64,000 nucleotides of DNA from Desulfonema magnum (GCF_017377395.1 NZ_CP061800.1:1488001-1552000), one strand, 5' to 3'. Positions 27,057 to 37,180 are shown, counted from the first letter of the stretch. A program made the numbers and translations. Notes: a model not told the origin generated them from the sequence alone.

Positions 27057-29339
27057 TTACAATTCGGACAATATCCGTTTTGCCTCGTCCGCGCCGTCAA
27101 AGTTTTTATCCAGATCAAGGGCTGCTTGCAGTTCTTCTTTTGCGCGGTCTGTCTTTCCTTTTTTATAATACGCCAAACCAAGATGATAATGTACGATGGG
27201 ATTTTTAGGGAGTTTTTTCAGGCTGCCCTCAAATTGCATTATCGCATTGTCGTACATCTCTTTTTTATAATAAATCCATCCAAGCGTATCCATCACCCCG
27301 GGATCATTGGGAAGCTTGGCTTGTGCATCCCGGGCAAGGGTCTGAGCAACAGAAAGGTCTCCTTTGTGTTCAGCAAGCAGATAGGCGAGGTTGTTGGCAG
27401 CCGGTGCAAATCCGGGGTCAATTTCAAGCGCTTTTCTGTAATGTTTTTCTGCAAGATCAAACTTTTTCTGCATCTCGTAAATCGTACCGATAAGCATGTG
27501 GGGATTTGCCCGGTCCGGCACTCTCTTAAGAATAGCCTCATACTGAGCAATAGCCTCATCCTCTTTTTTATCTTTAAGGTAAATTTCCGCCAGTGCATAG
27601 TAAGCACGGATGGAATCCGGATTGTGTTTCAGAACTGCTTTGAAAGATTTTTCAGCTTTCTTTGTTTTGCCCTGGGCAAGATAAAGCCCGCCTTTTAAAT
27701 TTTCGATGATTGCCAACGCCGCGGAAGATTCTTTCACCTTTTTCATCTGCCTGTCACACTTTTTAACGGCCGTATTAAACTCTTTTTTTGAGGCGTGCAA
27801 CAAGATAATATTGGTAAAAACGTCCATCAGTTTGGGATTAAAAGACATGGCTTTTTCAAAATTTGACATGGCAGAATCGTAGTTTTTCTGCTGACGATAT
27901 AAAAGTCCGAGACGGTAATAGCCCGCGGGATTATCAGGTTCCAGTTTGATCAGTGAGTTGAACATCGTCTCTGCCTTCTTGTATTCTTTCTTATACAGAT
28001 AAGTATTGGCAAGGGTCATGGCTGCCTGATAATTTTCAGGTGACATTGCAAGAATGCTCTTACTTTCATTTTCAGCCAGATCGAGATTTCGTTCGCGGAG
28101 ATAAATATCGGCCAGCATGAGTTTTGCCTTTACATATCTTGGCTGTAATTTGACAGCCTCTGTCAGAGACGTCTTTGCTTCTCTTAACTGGTTTGTGCCG
28201 AAATGAGCGACCCCTTTAAAATAATGTGCGCGTTCAGCCTTAGGATCATCTTTGACCAGTTCCTCAAGTAATTTGACAGCTTCCTCAAACTCGCGCTTGA
28301 CAACAAGAAGTTCTCCTTTAAGCAGCCGGGTCGGGAAATAGCCCGGGCTTTTTTTCAAAACCTCTGCAATATATTTTTCAGCCTCATCCGGTTTCTTGTC
28401 TTTAAAGTAAAATCTGGCGAGTGAATGTATGACCCCGATATTATCAGGTTTGAGTTCCAGAGCCTTCTGATACATGGGCAGGCATTTATCTTTTTTACCG
28501 ACAACTTCGTAAAATCTGGCTGCAACCATATAAAATTTTATGTTTTCAGGTTCAATTTCAATGGCCTTCAGATATGCGGCCTCTGCCTTATCTGTTTGTT
28601 TCCGCATAAAGTGAAAGTTGCCAAGAACAGTCTGAAGATTTCCGTTTTTCGGATTCATCTCAACGGCTTTTTTTAACTCCGCTTCAGCCTGGTCAATATT
28701 TTTTCTGTTGATATAAAAATTGAAAAGAGCAAGGCGGGATTTTACGTCTTTGGCGTCACGTTCAACGATTTCCTTCAAAATTTTTTCAGCTTCGTCAAAT
28801 TTTTCCTGACGTTCCAGCACGCGGGCCAGGTTCGGATAAACGCGCGGCTGCTTACTGTCAATAGTCAAAACCTTTTTTAAATCAGCTTCAGCCTGAGAAA
28901 ATTTCTGAGCCTGCTCCCATATTCCCGCGGACAAAAGCAGGGCATCAACATTGTTGGGCTCCTTATTCAGAACAAAATCAACTCGTTTTCTTGCTTCCTC
29001 AAATTGTCTGGCAAGAAAATAAAACGTTGCAAGCTTAAATTTGACATCTGCGTTGTCCGGGGCAAGGCTTTCAGCCCTTGAATATTCGCTGAAAGTTTCT
29101 TCGGCTTTTGCAAGCTTCAGATAGGTCTCACCAAGTTTTATCCGAGCTTTAGTGTATTTGGGGTCAATCTGCAGCGCCTTCCTAAGTTCAATTTCCGCAT
29201 TTTTATACTCCCCTTTTTCAAAATAGGCATTACCTTTTTCAAGGTAGGTTTCTTTCTTTTTTTCATCGGATTTACAGCCAAAAACAGTAATAAGCAAAAA
29301 CAGAAAAAGCAAAAAAAGAATTCTTTTCAAACTGATCAT
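27057..29339 (-). CDS. TPR-repeat lipoprotein (about 20 TPRs), PEP-CTERM-type TPR family
   Basis: 760 residues. A lipoprotein signal (LLFLFLLITVFGC) places the N-terminus on a membrane with Cys22 as lipidation site. From about residue 30 to the end there are some 20 consecutive 34-residue TPR motifs with the usual W/LG/Y/A/F/A/P pattern, e.g. KGNAYFEKGEYKNAEIELRK and YRLGLLYRQQKNYDSAMSNF. The layout resembles the TPR lipoproteins (PrsT type) that accompany exosortase/PEP-CTERM loci, though no exosortase is seen here. It probably acts as a scaffold for an envelope complex. The downstream membrane protein at 25817 may be cotranscribed with it. ATG with GGAGGTAGAGA upstream. Confidence 0.9.
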   Translation of the reverse strand: MISLKRILFLLFLFLLITVFGCKSDEKKKETYLEKGNAYFEKGEYKNAEIELRKALQIDPKYTKARIKLGETYLKLAKAEETFSEYSRAESLAPDNADVKFKLATFYFLARQFEEARKRVDFVLNKEPNNVDALLLSAGIWEQAQKFSQAEADLKKVLTIDSKQPRVYPNLARVLERQEKFDEAEKILKEIVERDAKDVKSRLALFNFYINRKNIDQAEAELKKAVEMNPKNGNLQTVLGNFHFMRKQTDKAEAAYLKAIEIEPENIKFYMVAARFYEVVGKKDKCLPMYQKALELKPDNIGVIHSLARFYFKDKKPDEAEKYIAEVLKKSPGYFPTRLLKGELLVVKREFEEAVKLLEELVKDDPKAERAHYFKGVAHFGTNQLREAKTSLTEAVKLQPRYVKAKLMLADIYLRERNLDLAENESKSILAMSPENYQAAMTLANTYLYKKEYKKAETMFNSLIKLEPDNPAGYYRLGLLYRQQKNYDSAMSNFEKAMSFNPKLMDVFTNIILLHASKKEFNTAVKKCDRQMKKVKESSAALAIIENLKGGLYLAQGKTKKAEKSFKAVLKHNPDSIRAYYALAEIYLKDKKEDEAIAQYEAILKRVPDRANPHMLIGTIYEMQKKFDLAEKHYRKALEIDPGFAPAANNLAYLLAEHKGDLSVAQTLARDAQAKLPNDPGVMDTLGWIYYKKEMYDNAIMQFEGSLKKLPKNPIVHYHLGLAYYKKGKTDRAKEELQAALDLDKNFDGADEAKRILSEL

Positions 29340-29414
29340 TCTCTACCTCCGGAAAAAATTTTTAAAATTACCTGACACAATCAGAAACAACTTAGAATAT
29401 CACCCCTGCCAAAT

Positions 29415-29559
29415 AAGTATCAGACCATAAGTTTTTTGATATCTGCCCGGAAAAGAAACCCGGATTTTCCCCGGATCATGCTCCCTTCCTCGCTGAAAAT
29501 CCCCGGAGTTCTCCGCCGCCCGCAGGAAAAGATATATAAAAACTTCTGCTCAGGTACTT
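29415..29559. mobile_element. MITE-like repeat B2, copy 2
   Basis: 145 bp bounded by AAGTATCAGACCATAAG and the complement of CTTCTGCTCAGGTACTT, with the family's AGAAACCCGGATTTTCCCC inner hairpin. More diverged than the copies at 23678 and 31088. Confidence 0.65.
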
Positions 29560-30327
29560 GCTTCATATCCAACAATATCAATAGGTATAAATCTCTGCAT
29601 ACCTTATATGAAGTATAAACTTACAATTTGAAATCAGCAAATGCAATAAAAAAAATGGTAAAGTATCCATACCCGGGTTTGATATTTCTACAAAAAATTT
29701 TATCAAAAATATTATATAACTCAAGTTGTCACCTGCTGAGGCGGCACCTGACACACGCCGGCTGATTGAAATACAACATCATCCGACGGCCCCCAGGCAT
29801 TATTCCCCGGTATTCTTATAAACGCGCTCTTTCAAAACTGTTACCAAATGTGGTAGTACTCAACCAAATAAATGCTGACGGGCTACTGGATATGTAAGAC
29901 AATTTTTCAAATTGTTTTTCGGACAGTTTGAAAAACTGTCCCGCATGATTCTCATTCGTCCGTTTTTTCCGAATTGCACCCCTCGGAACTTATTTGGTCG
30001 GGCAGCAGTCCTGCAAAGGCAGTGATGAATCCCGTTCAGTCACCGAATATCAGGACACGGAATCTCATTCATCAGTGCTTGTGCAGGGCCGCCCAAAATG
30101 TTTTTGATCTGCTGATAATTAACTTACAAATTTTATAATTTTTTTATGACAATTTCTCATCGAAAAAATCTCATCAGAGTTACTTGAATTTTTCTGATTC
30201 AGAACAAAACATGCCACATTCAAAGGTCATGAAAAATCCGATTTTTTCACCCCCGGTCATGAAAATGTCATAAAAGTAAAAAATCCGATTTTTTCAGAAT
30301 CAGCAGATGGAAAGTTCACACACATAC

Positions 30328-30461
30328 CTCGTTCCCACGCTTTGCGTGGGAATGCCTTTCGGAGGCTTCGCGTCCTGCGACGTGCGGACTTGCTCCCGTG
30401 TCAGACGGATTCGGGACGCGAAGCGTCCGCGCTGCATTCCCACGCGAAGCGTGGGAACGAG
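30328..30461. repeat. Repeat C, single copy
   Basis: 134 bp with ends CTCGTTCCCACGCTTTGCGT and the complement GCGTGGGAACGAG, and an inner GACGCGAAGCGTC. Related to the tandem block at 18766-19023. Confidence 0.8.
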
Positions 30462-30530
30462 ATTAATGAAGGATATTCAGGATTTTTTTATTGTTTGAAT
30501 CTTATCTGATTTAAAGATTTAAATTTTGGG

Positions 30531-30559
30531 TTGACAAGCCATATTTACCTGATTATTTT
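30531..30559 (+). promoter_or_regulatory. Sigma-70-type promoter of the PxxKW gene
   Basis: TTGACA (30531-30536), 17-bp spacer, TATTTT (30554-30559), about 75 bp before the start codon of the cysteine-rich protein. Confidence 0.6.
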
Positions 30560-30634
30560 TTTTCATTAAAAAAGGGGGAAAACAAATTTTCATCTTTTTT
30601 AAATTTATTAGCAACAAAAAGGGGGGTGATTCCA

Positions 30635-30913
30635 ATGGTTTGTACAACAGTAAGAAAAGGTCAGGAATGTCCTTTTATGACTGCGAAAGGCTGTTCTTAC
30701 AATGGTGGGATTTGCCATGAGGCCGTGGAGCAATGCAACGGCTGTAATCGCAGGATTGAATTTTCATCCGCATGGTTCTGTTCAGCCAGTCCTGAACCTG
30801 CACTGAAATGGAAAAACGGAAACTGTAACCTGGCATCTCATGTGAGTTCGGCTACTGCCTCAACTCAGAAAAAGATCAATCCGCTCAAGGCATCTAAACG
30901 AGGGGCGAAGTAG
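30635..30913 (+). CDS. PxxKW family cysteine-rich protein
   Basis: 92 residues. Nine or ten cysteines are arranged as VCTTVRKGQECPFM, GCSYNGGICHEAVEQCNGCN and FCSASPEPALKWKNGNCNLA. The PEPALKW element gives the family its name. These proteins are found mainly in sulfate-reducing Desulfobacterota; the cysteines suggest zinc or iron-sulfur binding, but the role is unknown. The C-terminal tail is short and basic (KKINPLKASKRGAK). The ATG at 30635 has GGGGTG eight bases upstream; a GTG three codons earlier is less likely. It has its own promoter (30531) and intrinsic terminator (30929), so it is a single-gene unit and likely well expressed. Confidence 0.88.
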   Translation: MVCTTVRKGQECPFMTAKGCSYNGGICHEAVEQCNGCNRRIEFSSAWFCSASPEPALKWKNGNCNLASHVSSATASTQKKINPLKASKRGAK

Positions 30914-30928
30914 TCCCGCTCATGATCT

Positions 30929-30967
30929 TAAAAAACCCCGTCCGGTTCGAAGGCGGGGTTTTTTTTA
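30929..30967 (+). terminator. Intrinsic terminator after the PxxKW gene
   Basis: AAAACCCCG / CGGGGTTTT stem around TCCGGTTCGAAGG, followed by a run of eight Ts. A textbook rho-independent signal 16 bp past the stop codon. Confidence 0.9.
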
Positions 30968-31712
30968 TTACCAATCCTGTTCTTTTCTGTCTTATTTTCC
31001 CCGTGGGTCATCTTCTTAAAAAAGAACCTGTAGCCGGCAGATTTTTACAGTCTCGCTCACGGTCCTTTTTTTAAAAAAGGGGAAATTAAGTACCTGTGCA
31101 AAAGTTTTTTATATAATCTTTTTTCTGCGAACGCGGAGAAACCCGGGCTTTTCCTTCAGGGGCGGCGGATCATTCCGGGGAAAAAAGCCGGGTTTCTTCC
31201 CGGGCAAATATAAAAAACTTTTGCTCAGGCACTTACAAATTTGTCGTTGCCACCGGGAGTTAATACAAAAAAACGGGATGCATAGGAAGAAATGCTCATA
31301 AAAAAGCCAGTTTTTCCCCCGCTCATGAAAATATTTTCATGGTAAAGGATCATATCTTCCCTTTTTATCATCCTCTTCTTACACAAAATTCTTGTAGTGA
31401 AAAACAGGGGAGGGAAATATCCCGCAACTCAGACTTTTTTTCTTCGTTGCAATTATTATGTATGACAAATCATATCATGCAAATATACATATAAATCTGT
31501 AACTGTTTTTTTATGTTGCAATTTCTTCTTTAAACTATTACAAGAAAAAATTTATGCAATATCAGGGATAAAAAAAACATAACTCAGAGTATTTGAAAAT
31601 TCGATAATTCATTTTGTAAAAAAGGTTCTCTGTAAATGATATTTTTTCGACTATATAAGTGTTCGATAATAGCTTGGCAATCTATTGCCCACTTGAATTT
31701 TAAGGAGAAAAC
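30968..31712. other. Gap between PxxKW and lysC
   Basis: 745 bp without a gene. Holds repeat B2 copy 3 and a worn repeat A (31287-31346), then about 360 bp of AT-rich leader before lysC. I looked for a lysine riboswitch in the leader and did not recognise one. Confidence 0.55.
31088..31234. mobile_element. MITE-like repeat B2, copy 3
   Basis: 147 bp bounded by AAGTACCTGTGCAAAAG and the complement of CTTTTGCTCAGGCACTT. Inner hairpin GAGAAACCCGGGCTTTTCC / AAAAGCCGGGTTTCTTC. Confidence 0.72.
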
Positions 31713-32933
31713 ATGGCTATAATTGTACAAAAATTTGGCGGCACGTCAGTTGCCAATCCGGAACGAATTCGCAATGTCGCGAAACGTGTTGCTAAAAATT
31801 TCGACCAGGGAAATGATATGGTTGTCATCCTTTCAGCAATGGCAGGAGTTACCGACAGCCTGATTCATCTGGCAGGCCAGATGGCAGATTCTCCTGACAG
31901 GCGTGAACTTGATGTCCTGCTCGCCACAGGGGAGCAGACAACTGCCGCTCTCCTGGCCATGACATTGAAGTCCATGAATTATCCTGCCGTATCCCTGCTT
32001 GGGTATCAGGCGGAAGTTGTCACGGACCATAACTACAGCAACGCCCGTATTCTGGACATCGGAGCCAGTCGCATAAAAGAGATGCTTGAAAAGCGTAACA
32101 TTGTTGTTGTCGCAGGATTTCAGGGAACTGATGCGGAAGGGAACATTACCACCCTCGGAAGAGGCGGTTCTGACACATCTGCCGTGGCAATCGCCGCTGC
32201 CCTGAAAGCAAATGTCTGTGAAATTTATACGGATGTTGACGGCGTCTATACCGCGGACCCCAATGTATGCAGCAAGGCAAGAAAGCTTGACAAAATTTCC
32301 TGTGAGGAAATGCTTGAAATGGCAAGTCTGGGGGCCAAAGTCCTGCATATCCGGTCGGTTGAATTTGCATTAAAACACAATGTTACCGTGTATGTAAGAT
32401 CATCATTCAATGAAGAGGAGGGAACCATGGTAATCAACGGAGACCATGACATGGAACGTCCGGTTGTATCCGGAATCACTTACAGTAAAAATGAAGCACG
32501 AATAACCTTGAAAAAGGTTCCGGATCAGCCGGGAATTGCAGCAAAAATATTTTCTCCCATTGCCGATGCCAAGATTAATGTGGATATGATCATTCAGAAT
32601 ACCCGCGCGGAAGGGCAGACGGACCTGACCTTCACTGTTCCGAAAACAGAATTTAAAAAAGCACTGGATATAGAAAGAAAGGTCGCCGAACAAATCGGTG
32701 CGGAACAGGTACTGGGAGATGAAAATATTGCAAAAGTATCTGTCACTGGCATCGGAATGAAGAGTCACTCCGGCGTGGCCTTAAAAATGTTTGATTGTCT
32801 GGCTGCTGAAAATATCAATATTACAATGATCAGCACATCGGAAATCCGAATATCCTGCGTGGTCGAAGAAAAAAAAGCAGAACTTGCTGTTCGTGTGCTT
32901 CATACGGCTTTCGGACTCGATAGAGAAGAATAG
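31713..32933 (+). CDS. lysC: Aspartate kinase
   Basis: 406 residues, the standard length of the LysC alpha subunit. It phosphorylates aspartate, the first step to lysine, threonine, methionine and diaminopimelate. Catalytic landmarks are VQKFGGTSVANPERI (ATP/substrate lysine), LLATGEQTTAALLAM, GFQGTDAEGNITTLGRGGSD and EIYTDVDGVYTADP. The C-terminal third holds two ACT domains (RITLKKVPDQPGIAAKIF and KVSVTGIGMKSHSGVALKMF) for feedback inhibition. AAGGAG lies upstream of the ATG. An aminotransferase gene follows 119 bp later across a 7-bp-period array, probably in the same transcript. Confidence 0.96.
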   Translation: MAIIVQKFGGTSVANPERIRNVAKRVAKNFDQGNDMVVILSAMAGVTDSLIHLAGQMADSPDRRELDVLLATGEQTTAALLAMTLKSMNYPAVSLLGYQAEVVTDHNYSNARILDIGASRIKEMLEKRNIVVVAGFQGTDAEGNITTLGRGGSDTSAVAIAAALKANVCEIYTDVDGVYTADPNVCSKARKLDKISCEEMLEMASLGAKVLHIRSVEFALKHNVTVYVRSSFNEEEGTMVINGDHDMERPVVSGITYSKNEARITLKKVPDQPGIAAKIFSPIADAKINVDMIIQNTRAEGQTDLTFTVPKTEFKKALDIERKVAEQIGAEQVLGDENIAKVSVTGIGMKSHSGVALKMFDCLAAENINITMISTSEIRISCVVEEKKAELAVRVLHTAFGLDREE

Positions 32934-33045
32934 TGATTTGGAATTTGTGATTTGGAATTTGTAACTAATCTCTAATCTCCAATAACCAATTACTAATTAC
33001 TAATCCCCAATCCCCAATTACCAATTCCCAATTACCAAAAGAAAG
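32934..33045. repeat. 7-bp-period array between lysC and the aminotransferase gene
   Basis: Begins directly after the lysC stop: TGATTTG GAATTTG TGATTTG ..., then TCTCTAA, TCTCCAA, TTACTAA (twice), TCCCCAA (twice), TTACCAA. The strand sense flips in the middle. It ends about 8 bp before the next start codon, leaving only the ribosome site outside. Confidence 0.8.
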
Positions 33046-33052
33046 GAATAAA

Positions 33053-34372
33053 ATGAGAATAAATCCGATTGCACAAGAATTAAATGCAATTATCAAAAAC
33101 GGTAATCCTCATCTGATGGAAATGTTTTCCAAAACTGGCAGAAGACTTTATTTCCCCAAAGGAATTCTCACGCAATCCGCTGAGGCCAGGCAAAAAGCGT
33201 ATGATAAGTTCAACGCCACCATCGGAATTGCCACAGAGGGTCTCCATACCATGTGTCTCCCCTCGGTCATGTCTTACATCAATGAAATTCGGCCCAGTGA
33301 TTCTCTCACGTATGCGCCTTCCTTTGGGATTTTTGCTTTAAGAGAGATGTGGAAAGAATCCATGTACGAAAAAAATCCCTCTTTAAAAGGCAAATCTGTC
33401 AGTCTGCCGGTGGTCACCAATGGGATAACGCACGGCGTCAGCGTGTTCGCAGATATGTTTGTTGACCCGGATGACGTCCTTATTTTCCCGGATAAAATGT
33501 GGGGAAACAACTATCTTATCTTGTCTGTGAGAGGAGATGCTGAAATTCGTAATTATCCTCTGTTTGCCGAAGGAGGAGGATTTAATCTTGACGGGTTTGA
33601 AGCTGTTGTCAGACAGGAAGCTGAAAATAATTACAAGGTTGTTGTTTTTCTAAACTTTCCTAATAATCCGACAGGTTATACTGTAACCGATGAAGAAGGC
33701 AAACGTATTGCCGAAATATTAACCAAGGTGGCCGAGGAAGGAACCAATATCATTGCGGTAACTGATGACGCTTATTTCGGGCTTCGTTATGAAGACGAAC
33801 CCATGAAAGAATCGCTTTTTTCCCGATTGTGCGACTGCCATCCCCGACTGCTGGCAGTTAAACTGGACGGCGCGACCAAAGAGTTGTTTGTATGGGGTCT
33901 CCGGGTAGGATTTGTCACCTACGGCACAGTCATAGAAGGTGATCATGCGATTTTTTACGACGCTCTGGAAAGAAAGACCGCAGGTAATATCAGAGGCTCT
34001 GTTTCAAATGCCAGCCATCTGGGGCAATCCCTTGTTTTCAAGGCATTGAAATCTCCCAATATTCAAAAAGAGCGGGAAGAAAAAATAGACATCCTGAGAA
34101 AAAGAGCGCTCCGGGTCAAGGAGGTTCTGGCTAACCCCAAGTATAATGATGTATGGGAAATTTATCCCTTTAATTCAGGCTATTTCATGTGTCTTAAACT
34201 CAAAACCGCGGATGCTGAGGAACTGCGTTCGTATCTTCTGGACAAATACAAAGTGGGTCTGATTTCCATCGGCAAAACAGATCTGAGAGTGGCTTTTTCT
34301 TCTGTTGACGAGGAAAATATTGAAGCCTTGTTTGAGTCTATTTATAAAGGGGCTAAAGAATTGGAGGCTTAA
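33053..34372 (+). CDS. Class I/II PLP-dependent aminotransferase
   Basis: 439 residues with fold-type I aminotransferase features: GIATEGLHTMCLPSVMSYIN near the start, VVTNGITHGVSVFADMF, VVFLNFPNNPTGYTVTDEEG (the NPTG loop), AVTDDAYFGL (Asp that binds the pyridine nitrogen) and KLDGATKELFVWGLRVGFVT, where the lysine in GATKE should form the Schiff base. The C-terminal arginine in TDLRVAFSS would bind the substrate carboxylate. Its position after lysC suggests a role in aspartate-family metabolism, for example aspartate or aromatic amino acid transamination, but the substrate is not readable. AAAGGAATAAA precedes the ATG. Confidence 0.9.
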   Translation: MRINPIAQELNAIIKNGNPHLMEMFSKTGRRLYFPKGILTQSAEARQKAYDKFNATIGIATEGLHTMCLPSVMSYINEIRPSDSLTYAPSFGIFALREMWKESMYEKNPSLKGKSVSLPVVTNGITHGVSVFADMFVDPDDVLIFPDKMWGNNYLILSVRGDAEIRNYPLFAEGGGFNLDGFEAVVRQEAENNYKVVVFLNFPNNPTGYTVTDEEGKRIAEILTKVAEEGTNIIAVTDDAYFGLRYEDEPMKESLFSRLCDCHPRLLAVKLDGATKELFVWGLRVGFVTYGTVIEGDHAIFYDALERKTAGNIRGSVSNASHLGQSLVFKALKSPNIQKEREEKIDILRKRALRVKEVLANPKYNDVWEIYPFNSGYFMCLKLKTADAEELRSYLLDKYKVGLISIGKTDLRVAFSSVDEENIEALFESIYKGAKELEA

Positions 34373-34513
34373 ATTTGTTTTGCAGGCTCAGGCGGTTTTA
34401 TACGTTGAATTGGTTCGGACTTAGTCAAAAACGATAATGTGACCAACAAACAGAATAGGCAGCTATAAAAAAAAATTAAAAACAGTTGTATTCTAAACGG
34501 TGAAACAAGCTTT

Positions 34514-36337
34514 ATGCTCTCTTTTTTTAAAAAAAAGTTTAAACGACTTACGTTTCGTAAGGAATTATATACTCACGCGGGCAAATGGGCTTTTTATTTT
34601 CTTATCATAGGCATCATAGCGGGTCTGGGTTCTGTAATTTTCCATTATCTTTGCCAACTCGGTGTTCATTATTTTATGGACATGATGGCCGGATATCGCC
34701 CGCCCGCCCCTGCGGGAGAACATCATCTGATTCCTCCCACAACCACATTGTTTAATCACTGGGTATTGCTGTTTCTGCCCGCACTGGGCGGCCTTGTGAG
34801 CGGATGGCTGGTTTACACTTTTGCGCCCGAGGCAGAGGGACACGGCACGGATGCTGCCATTGACGCGTATCACAGAAAAGGGGGATTCATACGGAGCGCT
34901 GTCCCTATCGTTAAAACCATTGCCTCTTCCATTACGCTCACAACAGGCGGTTCAGGGGGAAGAGAAGGTCCCATTGCTCAGATCGGTGCAGGGTTCGGAT
35001 CTTTTCTCGCGACTACCCTGAAACTGTCTGACCGGGAACGCAGGATTATGATGGCTGCGGGCATCGGGGCAGGTGTCGGCAGTATTTTCAGAGCGCCGCT
35101 GGCAGGTGCTCTTTTTGCCGCGGAAGTATTGTACAAAGACCCTGAATTTGAATCCGAAGTAATCATTCCCGCGGGAATTTCCTCAGTGGTGGCATATTGT
35201 CTGTTTTGCCTTGTTTTCGGCTGGGGGTCCTTGTTCGAGGCCCCTGATTTTCAGTTCCGCAATCCTTTGGAATTAGGTCCTTACCTTGTTCTTGCCTTTG
35301 TTCTCGTCGCAACAGGGGTTTTTTACATCAAAGCCTTTTACGGCGTGACTCGGATTTTCAAATCCGTAAATGTGCCGAATCATATCAAGCCCGCTATCGG
35401 AGGACTCTGTACCGGCATCATGGGGTTCTTTTTGCCTCATACCCTGGCCTTTGGTTATGGTTATGTGCAGCAGGCCCTTGATCCGAAAATCCTCATAAGC
35501 GTTCTGACCATTCCGTTTCTGCTCTCTCTTGCCATTGGAAAAGTAATGACCACTTCTTTTTCCATCGGATCCGGAGGGAGCGGCGGTGTGTTCGGTCCGT
35601 CCGTGGTCATCGGAGGCGCAATGGGCGGCGTGGTCGGAAAAATATTCCACCAGATCATGCCGGGCGTTGTCACTGAACCGGGCGCTTTTGTTATTGTGGG
35701 GATGGCAGGATTTTTTACAGCGGTTTCAAATACACCTATTTCAACAATTATATTTGTCAGCGAAATGACCAACTCTTATCATCTGCTCTTGCCGAGTCTT
35801 CTCGTATGTTCCGTTGCTTATCTGGCATCACAGCGATGGACCATTTATGTTAAGCAGGTTAAAAGCAGAATTGATTCCCCTGCCCATGCAGGAGAATTTT
35901 TTGTGGATATCTTGCAGGCCATCAAGGTCAGAGATCTGATGGGTCTTGTGAAAAAAGTGGAGCTTATTCCTCAGGATATGTCATTTCATGAGTTTAAGGG
36001 TTATTTTTCCAAGACAAAGCAGCATTATTTCCCTGTGATGGATGAGCATAAAAGACTGATCGGCATATTCTCCAGCACAGATATCAGGAGTGTGCTTTTT
36101 GCCACCGGCATTGAGGACCTCATACGGATGAAGGATATCTGTACATCTGAGATTATTGTGACCACGCCCTCGGATGATCTGAATTCCGTGCTTCAAAAAT
36201 TCACCATAAAGAACATAGACAGCCTTCCTGTGGCAAGAGATGATGATCGCGGCATTCTTATCGGGATGCTGAACCGGAGAGAGGTGATCACGTTTTACAA
36301 TGATATGATACAGGAGATGAAGGCAAAGGCCGCCTGA
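34514..36337 (+). CDS. ClC-family chloride channel/antiporter with C-terminal CBS pair
   Basis: 607 residues: about 450 residues of ClC membrane domain and about 130 residues of two CBS motifs (QHYFPVMDEHKRLIGIFSST and IDSLPVARDDDRGILIGMLN). Pore signatures are TTGGSGGREGPIAQIGAGFG (the GREGP glutamate is the gating residue) and IGSGGSGGVFGPSVVIGGAM (GxFxP). The first helix motif GSGIP is replaced by EGHGTDAAIDAYHRKG, as in many CBS-bearing bacterial members. It exchanges or conducts chloride or another anion; the CBS pair probably binds adenine nucleotides. The ATG has no strong ribosome site. Confidence 0.93.
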   Translation: MLSFFKKKFKRLTFRKELYTHAGKWAFYFLIIGIIAGLGSVIFHYLCQLGVHYFMDMMAGYRPPAPAGEHHLIPPTTTLFNHWVLLFLPALGGLVSGWLVYTFAPEAEGHGTDAAIDAYHRKGGFIRSAVPIVKTIASSITLTTGGSGGREGPIAQIGAGFGSFLATTLKLSDRERRIMMAAGIGAGVGSIFRAPLAGALFAAEVLYKDPEFESEVIIPAGISSVVAYCLFCLVFGWGSLFEAPDFQFRNPLELGPYLVLAFVLVATGVFYIKAFYGVTRIFKSVNVPNHIKPAIGGLCTGIMGFFLPHTLAFGYGYVQQALDPKILISVLTIPFLLSLAIGKVMTTSFSIGSGGSGGVFGPSVVIGGAMGGVVGKIFHQIMPGVVTEPGAFVIVGMAGFFTAVSNTPISTIIFVSEMTNSYHLLLPSLLVCSVAYLASQRWTIYVKQVKSRIDSPAHAGEFFVDILQAIKVRDLMGLVKKVELIPQDMSFHEFKGYFSKTKQHYFPVMDEHKRLIGIFSSTDIRSVLFATGIEDLIRMKDICTSEIIVTTPSDDLNSVLQKFTIKNIDSLPVARDDDRGILIGMLNRREVITFYNDMIQEMKAKAA

Positions 36338-36452
36338 TGCTACAAATATGCCGTCCTGACGGGACTTTTCAAACATTTAATAACTTGCCGGATAACGAAA
36401 GATGAAAGTTACATCATTACGGCAAAAACTGGCTGAATCAGGAAAGGTGAAA

Positions 36453-37097
36453 ATGAAGGATACGCATCATGCCTGGCTGTGGCAGAAGTTAGCTGAAAAA
36501 TGTGTCAGGAATTTGACAAAACACGGGTTTGAGGCTAATTTTGTTTCATCGTCGGAACAAGCTTGCTCAATGATACTGGATATGGTATCAGATTATGAGA
36601 GTTTTGGTTTTGGCGGATCAGATACCACCAGAGCGTTGGGAATCATTGAGGCACTTCGAAGCAGAGGCAAGACGATTTATGACCACTGGCAGTCTGACCT
36701 CACCAGAGAGGATGATCTGGATATCCGACTTGACCAGGGACGCTGTGACTGCTTTTTTTGCAGCGCCAACGCCATTTCCGCCACAGGTGAAATTGTCAAT
36801 GTGGACGGTATCGGGAACCGGACCAACGCCATGACCTTCGGACCGAAGAAGGTTGTTATTGTCGCGGGAATGAACAAAGTTACCCAGGATATTGATTCCG
36901 CCCTCAGAAGAGTCCGTGAGATTGCAGCGCCCATGAGAGCCAAAAGCCTCGGAATGGAAACCCCCTGCGCGGAAACCGGTATTTGCAGTGATTGCAATGT
37001 TCCCCAGCGAATCTGCCGTGTGACAGCCATCCTTCACCGTAAGCCGATGCTGACCGATATCTCTGTGATTCTGGTGGGCCAGGCTCTGGGATTTTAA
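36453..37097 (+). CDS. LUD-domain protein (lactate utilization, DUF162)
   Basis: About 214 residues forming one LUD domain: MILDMVSDYESFGFGGSDTT, DHWQSDLTREDDLDIRLDQG, CDCFFCSANAISATGEIVNV, DGIGNRTNAMTFGPKKVVIV and VTQDIDSALRRVREIAAPMR are all family hallmarks. Cysteines near the end (CAETGICSDCNVPQRICR) might bind metal. LUD proteins occur in LutBC-type lactate oxidation complexes and as stand-alone proteins; no LutA/LutB partner is present, so function stays open. I prefer the ATG at 36453 (AGGAAAGG upstream); an in-frame ATG at 36402 has a poorer site and would add 17 residues. Confidence 0.88.
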   Translation: MKDTHHAWLWQKLAEKCVRNLTKHGFEANFVSSSEQACSMILDMVSDYESFGFGGSDTTRALGIIEALRSRGKTIYDHWQSDLTREDDLDIRLDQGRCDCFFCSANAISATGEIVNVDGIGNRTNAMTFGPKKVVIVAGMNKVTQDIDSALRRVREIAAPMRAKSLGMETPCAETGICSDCNVPQRICRVTAILHRKPMLTDISVILVGQALGF

Positions 37098-37180
37098 CAT
37101 CGGGCAATATCACCGACAAGCTCAGTTATTCTGCATGAGGGCAGAGTGACGGCTTGCAAACCTCGTCCGACAGCGTATTG

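Larger units (their letters stand above)
29340..30530. other. Gene-free repeat-rich stretch
   Basis: About 1.2 kb upstream of the TPR gene without a credible reading frame. It contains repeat B2 (29415-29559), a TGTAAGACAATTTTTCAAATT / AAACTGTCC-type hairpin at 29895-29942 (related to 1138-1180), a worn repeat A (30222-30300) and repeat C (30328-30461). Confidence 0.6.

Noticed and set aside
31235..31712. Lysine riboswitch before lysC.
   Set aside because: Leader is AT-rich; I could not find the conserved helices or a terminator/antiterminator pair. A covariance-model search would decide.
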